64,000 bases of DNA from Akanthomyces muscarius. Lineage: Eukaryota > Ascomycota > Sordariomycetes > Hypocreales > Cordycipitaceae. The position numbers were made by a program, and so were the translations under genes. The notes beneath the pieces are model-generated. The model was not told where the DNA came from, did not search any database, and saw only the letters and a program-made list of their open reading frames with translations. The DNA lies in assembly GCF_028009165.1 (NCBI RefSeq), contig NC_079246.1, positions 3,410,001 to 3,474,000 of the forward strand, read 5' to 3'. Of this stretch, positions 32,657-42,417 are shown piece after piece (position 1 is the first letter of the stretch; each line of letters starts with the position of its first letter).

Positions 32657-34357
32657 CTTGGCCTGCTTGATGCCCTTGACGTTAATGTTACGCCACATCA
32701 GCACCGCAACAAGCCCAAGTGCCCAGACACCGGTGGCAGTAGCCAGCATACGCAGAAAGGCATCGCTGTACGCGTGCTGAATTGCCATTCGAGTAGGCGA
32801 CCCGATTGGGTACGACAGCTGCGTGTTAAGGTCGGCATAAATCATGACGAGATTGGGCAGATCTTCTTCGGGTAGATACTCGAGCAACTTGTTGGGCAGC
32901 GTGTTTGTCCAAATAGCAGACGCCACCGTGAAACCAATGGCGCCGCCAATATTGCTAAACATGCCCAGCACCGCAAGACAGACGGCGACGTATTGATGAG
33001 CACCCGCTGCCAGCATGGCAATCTCGTCACACACAATAATCGTGCCCGCGGCAATACCGATGAAGATGAGGCACATGACAATGTACCCAATGTTGCCGTC
33101 TGCGCCGCGGAAATGGATCATCAGCCCGAGACCAAAGGCACTCAGCGGCACGCCGACAAACAGCGTCGCAGGCTTGAACTGGCCCGTCTTGTGGATAATG
33201 GCACCCGCGACCACGCCAAAGATGACAGACACGACCGAGTATGTCTGCACCACGTACGTCGAATTGTCGATGCTCAGCCCCTTGACCACCTGCAGGTACG
33301 ACGAGAAATAGGCGTTCCAGGTCGAGTAGCTGAGGAACAAGACCAAGGACAAGATGCACGCGCCAGACACGGTGCGGTCAAGGAGCAGCGAGTACGGGAT
33401 GAGTGTCACCGAAGCAAAGAAGCGTTCCCAGACAACGAAGGCGACAATGAGCAAGAAGCCAATAATCAGCATGCTCAGGACAAGCGGCGAGGTCCAGCCC
33501 CGTGCCTGCATCGTGTAGAGGTTAAAAGGCAGCAGAAACAAGGCGACGCCGGCCGAGAGAAGAACCAAACCAACCGCGTCGAATTCACGGCAATAGTGCA
33601 GGAATGACTGCAGCGGCGATCGGCCACTTTCGGATTTGGCGACGAGGCCCAGGCGCTTGGCCTTGAGGAAGTTGGAGACCAGGATGCCGTACAGCGGCAG
33701 CGTGATGCACGGTACCATAATGGTAAACATGCCAAACGCCCACCTCCAGCCCGGCCCCTTGACGAATCCCGACGCAATAGGTCCGGCCAGGAAGCCTGTA
33801 AACAGGTTGGGCGTGCTGACAATGGCCTGCATGAAGCCTCGGTTCTGCAGCGTCGACGTGTCCGCCACAAACACCGACAGGCTGTACTGGATGCCGTTGT
33901 TGCCGACCGTCTGGAAGACTTGCGCCGCGGCGTAGGCCTCGACATTGTTGCATGCCGCCATCATGATTAAGCCGACCGTCCCCAGTACGATACAGAAGAG
34001 GTAGCCCTGTGGACGGCCAAACACGTCGAGAATCTTGGCAAGCGTGAGGTTGGTCACGCCGCCAATGACACTACTCAAGATGCCGACTGTTGGCGTAAGT
34101 GAATGCTGCGCAAAGGCCGACGTGACGTAGGGTGTAAGAGCGGCGGTGGTATTCCCCAGCATGCCCTCGACGCAGTATGTTAGCCAGATGAGGACGTAGG
34201 CAATGATCAAAATGTTCTTGCTCCACGCGACGGTCGTGGCTTCGATATTCTTGACACCTGCTTGCGTACTGCTGCCGGCCGCGACGCTCGCCGCATCATC
34301 AGCACTCTCGGCGGTTGCGTCGACGCGCATCTTGGCGTCGTCTGCGTGGATGGACAT
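32642..34357 (-). CDS. MFS transporter, siderophore-iron (SIT/ARN/Mir)-like family
   Basis: Fourteen-helix-type MFS protein of 571 residues, single exon, ATG 34357. Similar in layout to fungal siderochrome transporters (Sit1/Arn/MirA-C): a cytosolic N-tail of about 45 residues, then ILIIAYVLIWLTYCVEGML. Next come AALTPYVTSAFAQHSL and the loop 2-3 motif LAKILDVFGRPQGYLFCIV, then NVEAYAAAQVFQTVGNNGIQY. PYSLLLDRTVSGACIL and SSYLQVVKGLSIDNSTYV correspond to conserved central segments of the family. The late extracytoplasmic loop has KLLEYLPEEDLPNL. It follows the isocyanide-synthase gene on the same strand, 593 bp downstream of that stop. Context suggests transport of the isocyanide product or its metal complex, but this is inference; a plain siderophore importer is equally compatible with sequence. 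Confidence 0.88.
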   Translation of the reverse strand: MSIHADDAKMRVDATAESADDAASVAAGSSTQAGVKNIEATTVAWSKNILIIAYVLIWLTYCVEGMLGNTTAALTPYVTSAFAQHSLTPTVGILSSVIGGVTNLTLAKILDVFGRPQGYLFCIVLGTVGLIMMAACNNVEAYAAAQVFQTVGNNGIQYSLSVFVADTSTLQNRGFMQAIVSTPNLFTGFLAGPIASGFVKGPGWRWAFGMFTIMVPCITLPLYGILVSNFLKAKRLGLVAKSESGRSPLQSFLHYCREFDAVGLVLLSAGVALFLLPFNLYTMQARGWTSPLVLSMLIIGFLLIVAFVVWERFFASVTLIPYSLLLDRTVSGACILSLVLFLSYSTWNAYFSSYLQVVKGLSIDNSTYVVQTYSVVSVIFGVVAGAIIHKTGQFKPATLFVGVPLSAFGLGLMIHFRGADGNIGYIVMCLIFIGIAAGTIIVCDEIAMLAAGAHQYVAVCLAVLGMFSNIGGAIGFTVASAIWTNTLPNKLLEYLPEEDLPNLVMIYADLNTQLSYPIGSPTRMAIQHAYSDAFLRMLATATGVWALGLVAVLMWRNINVKGIKQAKGHVW

Positions 34358-34591
34358 GGTCGTCAATGGTTACGCAAAGCTAGTGGAATACAAGAAAAAA
34401 AAAATTGATAAAGGGCAAACAGGAAAAGGGAAGCGCCCGAGAGACAACTCAGCCGGGGGTGGCGTCGTTTATGAACCCCAAGGTCCCCGAAAATGAGAAG
34501 GTTCTCTTTCAACACACGGGCCTAACCGCTTACCAGGGGGGCGTGCAGATGCACCAACGGGTGGAGCGAATGTATGGCCCAATCTCGGAAA

Positions 34592-34649
34592 CTTGCTCAA
34601 TTTTCTGCAAGCCTCGTTTTTAGGAGCTGTTGTCATCGAAACTTGCTCA
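34592..34649 (+). promoter_or_regulatory. Paired CTTGCTCA motifs, candidate copper-response elements
   Basis: GAAACTTGCTCA occurs twice (CTTGCTCA at 34592-34599 and 34642-34649), exactly 50 bp apart, 235-292 bp upstream of the transporter ATG. Yeast Mac1 binds TTTGCTC(A/G); the repeated element differs only in its first base. Role is inferred from the motif and the neighbouring gene. Confidence 0.35.
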
Positions 34650-34699
34650 CTTTTTGTGTGCCGCGCTAGCCTTGTCCCCATCAGCTCGTCTGGGCCCTG

Positions 34700-34745
34700 C
34701 AGGTCGTACAATAGATAACGGCCCCGTGGTCTATTGTACGACCTG
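34700..34745. repeat. Perfect 15-bp inverted repeat (46-bp palindromic element)
   Basis: caggtcgtacaatag at 34700-34714 is the exact reverse complement of 34731-34745; the spacer is 16 bp. It lies 343-388 bp upstream of the transporter ATG and about 205 bp past the isocyanide-synthase stop. Could be an operator or an mRNA 3'-end hairpin. Confidence 0.7.
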
Positions 34746-34950
34746 TGTTTCTCAGCCCCGGGGACCCTTGCGGGCGTTTCACGCGGACTGGAGACTGTGT
34801 GCTTTTCCAACACTACTGTAGGTTCGAGAGGATATAAATTCTCAATCTAGCGCCTGAGGCTGTTACAGGCTGCGCTATGTGACTTACACGAGAGCCCATG
34901 ACACGGCTTCCTCGTCGTTCTATGTACGCTATGAAAATGCTAATGCTCCA

Positions 34951-37900
34951 TTACCAAGGCGAAACATCTACGACCTTGGCATATTGGCTGAATTCTTCGT
35001 CTTGCTTGAAAAAGTCAAGTTCCTCCGGGAACGTGCCCAGGACAAGTTCTACAGCGCCGTCCTTTTTCATGGGCGAAATGATCAAGAAACGGAATCGGCC
35101 GTGGGCGCGCACCAGCTGCGGCCGCATAGTCTCGGGCGACCCATTGTTCCCAAACAGCTTATTGCCGAAATTAATCTCGCTCATCTGGAACAGGATAAGG
35201 TTCGATATCATGGCGTGCATATGATTGAGACCCATGTTGGCCGTCGAGAAACGGGTGTGATCGGGCAGCGACTGCAAGATGGTAAAGGCATCGTGCACCA
35301 AGGATGGTGTGATGCGGGCTGCCGTGTCGCGTAGCACCTGCGAGATACGGCCGAGGCTTGTTTTTGGCGCACACAATTCCTCTGCCGACAGTACGGAGCG
35401 ACTCATGATGAGCATGCTGCCCATATAAGTCTCGGGCAGCAGCGAAGAAAAGTGCGCGCGACCATCTGTCGGCGATTCCAAGATGGACACGTCTTGCTCG
35501 TCGGACGTGTCATTTCCAGTAGCCTTTGCCACATGACGCCGGGCGCGAATGGCTGATCGCCAGAAAAAGGCCTGGACAATGTCGCTGACTGAAGCAGAGG
35601 ACCCTTTGGTTGCGGGATCGGCCAGCACTTGCTTCTTGAGCTTCCGGATATTTTCTGCCGAGATTTCTACGACAGTCGTATTCATGCACCGCTCGGCGCG
35701 GGGGAGCGGCCAGATGGAATGCAGTTTGTACTTGGGCGGCGGAGGCAGATCACCCGCTGTCGGGATATACTTGCTGGGGGGCGCATCCTCGGCCGGCTGA
35801 AAGGGGAGGAAGCCCCAAGTGCCAGGGTCGACTTCATCAGCAGACTTGGTCCAGCCTTCTTGGTGGTGAATGATCTCTGGCAGGCTGTGATTGAAGCTGT
35901 CGGCATCGAGCCACGAGCACGTAGCGGTCGCGTCGCCTTGCAGGTAGCGGCAGTTTTCCGCCCACGCCTTGAGAGCAATCATGACACCCATGCCATCCAA
36001 GCAGCAGTGATTCATGTCCACAGCCAGAATACAGCCGCCCTTGACAAAGTTTGCCTGCGCAATGACAATGTCGGTGGGTAAGTTAGGAAAGGTGTCCTGC
36101 TGGAGTATGATTTCGTCGCGGAACAAGGACGGAACAAAGTCTTTTTCGCGCAGCTCGGCAAATGTGGGCAACGTGTCGGAACAATCTTTGTAGATGAGCC
36201 GGTTGTGCACCGAAGACGCCATGTGAAGAGGCGGAATCGTCACGCACAGGTCTCCCCTCGTGTAGCCAATCTCGTGCTCAGAGCAGGGCACCATCTTGCC
36301 GCCCAGCGCGGGAATCAAGTCCATGCTGCGATCTAAGCCCTTGGACAGGTTGTCAAACACTTGCTGGAAGTCGACACCGTCGGCCAGAGGAAAGTAGAAG
36401 ACGAGGCCCATGTAGTGATTTGGGTTGACGTAGTCCATGGCGTTGAGCTTGAACGACTGTCGCGCTTGGTGCTTTGCCATAAGGCGCTGCAGCTCGCTCA
36501 TCTGGCCGTTTCCAGCTTGCTCTTTGATTTCCTTGGACAGCTCGAGCAGGACCGACGAGAAGCCGCCCAACGTAGGATTCGCATAAAGCTGTCGCGCGCT
36601 CAGACGATCAGCCAGGCCAGTGACGATGCGAAGCGTCTTGATCGCAGCAAAGACGGCCAACGAGTCAAACCCGAGCTCAAACAGGTTTGCGTCGAGAGGC
36701 ACTTCTCGCACTTCGGCCAGGTATGATGCAAATAGCTCGCGAACATCATGCTGAATCGACTCTACAGAGCTCAAATCCACGTCAAACACGGGAATATCGC
36801 TGTTGCGGGAGCTATAGAAGCGCTCAATATAGTCCTCGTACACTTTCAGCGTCGCAGGCCGCTTGACGGTGCCCTTGTCCGCTCTGACGAATGGTTTGTC
36901 CGCCTCGGCAAAGGCGATAAAGTCACGCAGCAGCTGGTTCTTGTGGCGCATCTGCGCGTTGGCCTCTTGCACCGTGTCCCAGATGCTGTCGAGGATCTCC
37001 TCCGTCTTGCCGTTGGGGTCCTTGAGCTCGATGAGCAGCGCGGCCTGCGGCTTGCCGGTGCCGATGACCAGACAGCCGTTGATGGCCGGGTGCGTGGCAA
37101 TGAAGGCCTCGGTCTGCAGCGGCGAGATCTTGTAGCCGTTGGACAGCACCACCAGGTCGTCGTTGCGGCCCTTGAACGCCCAGAGATACGACTTCGTAGG
37201 GTGCTGCATGTACAGGTCCTTGAAGTTGATGGACTGCTGCTCGGGGAATGTATGGTAGATGCCCTGGAACAGCGACGCATGCTGCTCGTCACGGTGGATC
37301 CAGTGCTCGTAGGTGTCCTCGTCGAGCTGCTTGAACTCGAAGCCGGAGTACGGGTGGAAGGCGAACCAGAACCAGTCCTCGCGCGGCGGCACCAGGTTGC
37401 CGATGAAGAGCCCCTCGGTGGTGCCCGTCAGGTTGAGCACGCGAATCACCTTGTTGGCCTTGCCGGCGCTGACGGGACTCACGGGCCCGCCGGACGCGCA
37501 GATGAACTTGGACGGCGCCAGCTTGGCGAGCACGTCGGGCGTCTCGCCGACCTCGTCCGTCAGCGAGGGCACCATGCTCCAGATGTCTATGCGGGCCTGC
37601 TCGGCGAGGGCCTCGACGAGGGTGATGTTGGGCAGGATGTTTACGGGGCCCATGATGCAGTGCAGATTGAAGAGCGCGGGGAGCAGAATGTTCATGATGA
37701 TGCCGGCGCCGTGGCTCATGGGGAAGGACGAGTAGATGCGGTCGTGCGCGCACCAGTCAGTTGTCCACGGAAGAAGGTCATGATCGCCGTCGACGCGCGG
37801 CAGCAGACGGATGGCGTCCATGGTACCAATGAGCCCGTTGGACCAGGGGATCGGCTTAGGGATGCCGGTGCTGCCAGAAGTGTGCAGGAAGCAGAAGGGG

Positions 37901-39845
37901 TCTGCGGAGGCCTCGGCAAAGGTCTTGCTGTATGGGTAGGCGGGGGTATTGGCGGAGTCGAGGAGCGTGTCGAGAGAGGGTAGATCAAGAATGGTCATGG
38001 GACGCTCTTTGAGAACGTCCTGTACGAGGGGAACCAGCGGCGCGTCGCCAGCTTTGGCCCATATGTGGCAGTTGAGAGTTTCGAGGACCGCGAGGGCACC
38101 TTGCGTGCTGTTCTTTGGTGAAAGAAAGAGGGCCTAAAGGTGTCAGCTTGTAGATTGTATAGTGGGTGAGCATTTGACTTACAGCGTAGCCTACTTTAAC
38201 ACAAGCATACGTCAAAAGAATATGGCGAAGATCATCTACTCATGTCAGTATGCGGTTGACAATGTGACCAAAGCTGGAACGTACGGGGTCCAATATATCC
38301 GATCGGCTGGATGGCAGCTGGCTTCCCAACCTTTTCTTGCAGCCACCATGCCGTCTTGTCGACCGCGTTGGCAAACTGTCTCGCCGATACATCCCGGAAC
38401 TCGAGCACATTCTTGACCATGGACGACAGCGAGAACAAGCTCTGCTCTGGATGCGAAGCGGCCAGCTCGTCGATAATCTGCGGTAGCAGTCGTCTTCCAT
38501 AATCAGGACTGCGGCCATCCTTTGCGGCCGAGAGCTCATTCTCCGACGTGTAGCTGCCCGCCGGCGTCGTGCAGCCACTGATGCCCAGTCCAAGGACACG
38601 CGGCGACGCGCCCGGCGTAACTTGGCCCTCCCTTGACGATAGCAGGCTCGTCGTTGGCGACGACGACCCCGCTGACGAGGGGCTAAACTTCTTGGCCGCG
38701 GGCATAAACGCCGCCCACGTCTCGCTGATGCTGGGCGGCGAGTCGGCGCCGCGGGGCTTCTCCTTGAAGTGGCTCGGGCGGCCATTCTCGTGCACGAGCT
38801 CGAGGCGGTCGTCCTTTTGAAACTCGCCCATGGGCGCGCTGATCCACTCCCCGTCGGCGAGCTGCGCGACGCTGCAGTGCCAGGGTGTAGTGAAGCCCGT
38901 CTGGGTGTTGAGCAGGCTGATGGAGACTTTGTGCTCGCCGAGGGACTCGTGGATGGAGAGGCGGAGATGGGTTGGGAATGCTTTCTTGACCGCACCGGCA
39001 AAGGCCTGTTCTGATTAGCATGGATATAAAAGGGACTGTGTGCAATGAACACTCACGTAGCCGCGTCGGAGCATCTGCTTGGCCAAGTACTTTACATCGC
39101 GCTTGTACGCGCGGTTCGTCCGGTCTTTGTCGGGCGGGAAGATGTGCTTGAGGTCCGACTCCAGAAAGCGGCAGTAGCCGAGGTAGGTGAGCTTGGTATC
39201 CGGGTTGTCGACGATTTCCTGGTCAATGTCGAGGTCGTCACGGCCGTGCTCGTTGAGCAGGATACGGCGCATGTTGGTGCAGTTGGCGACGTAGGTGATT
39301 TCGCGCAGTTTCTCGGGCAGCTCGCAGTCGACGAGGTCGCGGATGCGCGCAAAGGAAATGTGGCTGAAGCCCTTGGCTTGGGCCATTCTGCGCAACGCCT
39401 CGCCATACTGCCACGTCTCGCTATCAGAGATGGATAGCAGGTCTTGTGGTGCCTTCCGTTAGCAAACCCCTTCGAGCTATGCGTGTAGGTGGGATGTCGA
39501 CAACGCACCGTTGTAGGTCATGCCGTCGGAGATGATGGTCACTCGGGCGCCTGGAGAATACACCTCGCGGATACGCCTGCACATGTTATTCAGTCGGGCC
39601 AGCGCCAGCTCCTCGGCCTTGTCGGGGAGAGACCCAAGGACCTTGTACTGCTTGTTGGCCGACTTGAAGGGGAACGAGGGCAGACATGTCTGGACCTCTT
39701 GCTGCGCCGCGACGAACGCGTCAATGACTGCTAGAAAGGACGGTGTGCCGGCGACGATGCGCTGCGCCGAGTCGTCAAACTTGTTCAGGGAAAATTCCGT
39801 GATGATGTCGAGAATGGACTGCGATACGCTCTTTTGCGCTGCCAT
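34951..39845 (-). CDS. crmA: CrmA-type isocyanide synthase-NRPS-like hybrid (ICS-A-T-acyltransferase)
   Basis: Multidomain enzyme that should make an amino-acid-derived isocyanide, then activate, tether and transfer it. Five exons: 39845-39509, 39442-39057, 39005-38285, 38235-38183, 38133-34951; introns 49-66 bp, all in frame; 1559 residues. Domain 1 (about 1-330) is a DIT1/PvcA-type isocyanide synthase: IISDGMTYNDLLSISDSETW (104-123), YGEALRRMA, LRLSIHE...ISLLNTQTGFTTPWHCSV. A Ser/Pro-rich linker follows. Domain 2 (about 435-930) is an adenylation domain: YIGPHDLRHI, A3 core HTSGSTGIPKP (584-594), GRNDDLVVLSNGYKISP, terminal KGTVKRP. Domain 3 is a carrier with FELGFDSLAVF, phosphopantetheine Ser990. 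Domain 4 (about 1050-1559) is an HxxxD acyltransferase (HCCLDG, H1208/D1212). The order equals Aspergillus fumigatus CrmA, a copper-starvation-induced valine isocyanide producer. Orthology is inferred from architecture. Confidence 0.9.
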
Positions 39846-42417
39846 GGTCAGAGACGCCGCGTAACGCAGACGATGAGAAGCTGTAGCACGCTATATCTAA
39901 AGAAGAGGGGGAGGAACTAGAGGAGTAAATCGAAAGGTACTCCAGCTAGCTCAGAGGCTTGGATCTCCTGGTATGAAAAGCAAAATTTGGGGCGCGGGGG
40001 AGACGTCGAGGGCTGGCTCGAATTTTAAAGTCTTGGGCATGGCTGGGGCGCTAATCAAAGCCTTCGTTGCTGCCAACTAACGCAGGCACATGGAAATAAT
40101 GGACTAGAATGAAAAGATGCGAGAGAAGAATAACACAATTTCAGGCAAGGGAAAAAAAACCTGCGCGCGGCAAGCCGACAGACAAAATCTGGGACGAGCC
40201 TGGCATCATTTGTGTCGGCAACTATACAAATGGGGTCGCAAGAAGAGTAGTCTCGTCTGGGCTTCTGGAATTCACCACTATTTTCTTACACGTCCCTATT
40301 TTTCCTGCTGGACAAGCCTCGCGGCGGAGCACATGGCAGACAAGGGGGGAGGGGGTGTGTGCAGAGCGAGAAGCAAGGGATAATTCCATTTCATTGTTGG
40401 TGGCCGGCGGGCCGACTGAGCACGTTTGAGCCAGAAAGCGACACGCCCTCGGCGCGGCCCTAGTTTCTTTCCTGGCCTTTTTGGCTGAAGTCTTGTTCTG
40501 TTCGGCATTGATGTTCGGCCGCGGACCTGCATCACGGGCACCAGACCAAACATGGAAAGTGTCAAAAACAGACGCAAGGCCCGAAGAAGAGTATGACAGG
40601 CTAACGATTGAGAGCCTGTTTCGCAAGAGTGGTCGAGCCTGGCAGAGAGGATCACGACGTCGTGACCGTGACCATCCTGTCTCTGTTGCCCAAAGTAACA
40701 CGACCACGTCGACGATTCGCCACTGTGTGAGGCGGCAGCGAAGTGCTCTCTCGGAGGAATTATCAGAAGAATCCCGGCGTCGCATTCTGGACCGTTTCTT
40801 CGACCGGGCAGCTGAAGAGCCGTGGAGAATGAGGCTGCAGGAAGTGGTGGGGTGCAGGTCCGCTGCCCGTTGGGCTTGGGCTCCTCGGCGGACGTTCTCA
40901 TTGGGTAATAACATGGGAAGATTGCCTATTCCCATATTACAGGTATATTATATGTTTGGTGATTTTCGCTGCTAGCGGGCTGTGGCCGCCAGGAGCTTGT
41001 CCGGTAGGTTCGGAATAACGTGTGCGGTCCTGGTAAGCACGTATTACCCGCCCCGTGTAAGCCACGCCAAGATCATCTAACGGGTTCAAGACACTTTTCT
41101 GGCCTGTCGCGCGCACTCCATACCGCTCTTCGATGGTTCAATAATAGCCAAAGCCGGGGTCTTCGGGTGGACTTCTGTCTCTGTCTTTGTGCGGCTGAGT
41201 GTTTTGCGGGCTGGCTATTATTATCCATTTTAAGTTCTGATGGCGTTGGCGGCAGGAGTTCCCAGCAAGTTCACTTTACCCCAGAGAGCACATATCGGGC
41301 CACGAAAGAGCAGATGTTTCTTATCGCCATTTTCTTCTCAATCACTCTCAAACTGTACTCCGGTGAGTCAAAGGAGCAAGACAAGAAGACGTTTCCAGTT
41401 CTTATACTTTGCTGGGATATTTTGGGACCGCGATTATGAATCTGCTCGGCCGGTTGCTTTTCGTGGGTTTGAATCTGTCTCAAACCTGCTCACGCTAGGC
41501 GGAACCAGGTATGGCTAGCGCAAGCCTCGTCAGATCCCTGGCCGGGACCCAATTCGCCCCCGGTCCAGCCCAACTTGAGATGAAGCCATAACGTGGACGA
41601 AACTTGCTCTGAGGCCCTTTGAGAGGGGCGCAGGTACCGAGGTGAGGCGGCGCCGTCGGCGAGAGGCTGAAAGCGTCCGTCTGTGCAGAACAGTGCGACA
41701 CACCAATGACCGATGACCACATCTGTGAGGCACAGCTGGCGGTTTGTCTTGGTCATACGCTTGGCCAACAAGAGTGCAGGAATTAGTCATGGTAGCTGAG
41801 ACTGTAGAGTACAACCCGGATGGGCAGGCTCCAGGGCGAGGCACAGGCTGCTTTTGACTATTTGAATCGAGCAGGGTGTGCAATTTTCGCAAATATCATA
41901 AGCGCTAGCCCTGCGCCCTGCGCAACCGAAATAAAATGACTACCAGGATCAGACTCGTCTATCAAATAGGCTACTGCTGTCGCGCATGGTTGCAGTGCAG
42001 GTCTGTATCGCCCACGGCAGCAGCCTACCGGTGTTCACTTAATCTATCGTGAGAAAGGAACTTGATTAAATACTGCTTTATTTTTACTACAGCCCTACCA
42101 TTATTAGCCATCTCGATAGTAGACTATACCTGTTAGTTGAATCGAGGCGCTCGTGCGAAAACGTGCTGGCGACTTCCGTATCAGGATCATGCCGAAGCCG
42201 GTGTGCTGATGATATTTCTGGACTGTCGTAACCGCAACGTAGCCTCACCGAACCAGCACCATTGCGAAATAACGAACAAAAATATCCCGAGACAGAGATT
42301 CGTTTGTAGGAGAATCCGCCAAAGTCTACAGGAAGAATTAATAGAGCGCCGCTGCCACATTCGCCGCTTTGTTGAGAACCGCCAGCCACCTGCACCGACG
42401 CGCCTCACGTATGTCCA
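39846..42417. other. Long gene-free region upstream of the isocyanide-synthase gene
   Basis: About 2.6 kb with no supportable gene; open frames on both strands are short and lack family features. It holds the promoter of the isocyanide-synthase gene (candidate TATA GATATAGC near 39890 on the minus strand) and of the plus-strand gene at 42418. Confidence 0.5.
40326..40424 (-). promoter_or_regulatory. Two near-matches to the MacA copper-starvation motif
   Basis: Read on the minus strand, TGTGCTCC is at 40333-40326 and CGTGCTCA at 40424-40417. Each differs by one base from TGTGCTCA, which I recall as the A. fumigatus Mac1/MacA site. They lie 480-580 bp upstream of the isocyanide-synthase ATG. 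Chance matches of 7/8 are not rare, so confidence is limited. Confidence 0.3.

Larger units (their letters stand above)
34358..34950. other. Intergenic: isocyanide-synthase 3' end to transporter promoter
   Basis: 593 bp. Contains two CTTGCTCA motifs and a 15-bp perfect inverted repeat, both listed separately. No gene. Confidence 0.6.

Noticed and set aside
36748..37983. 411-codon plus-strand frame opposite the isocyanide-synthase hybrid
   Set aside because: Antisense shadow of the adenylation domain, no family features.
40109..40975. Overlapping ORFs on both strands upstream of the isocyanide-synthase gene
   Set aside because: None has family features or convincing introns; the region reads as promoter DNA.
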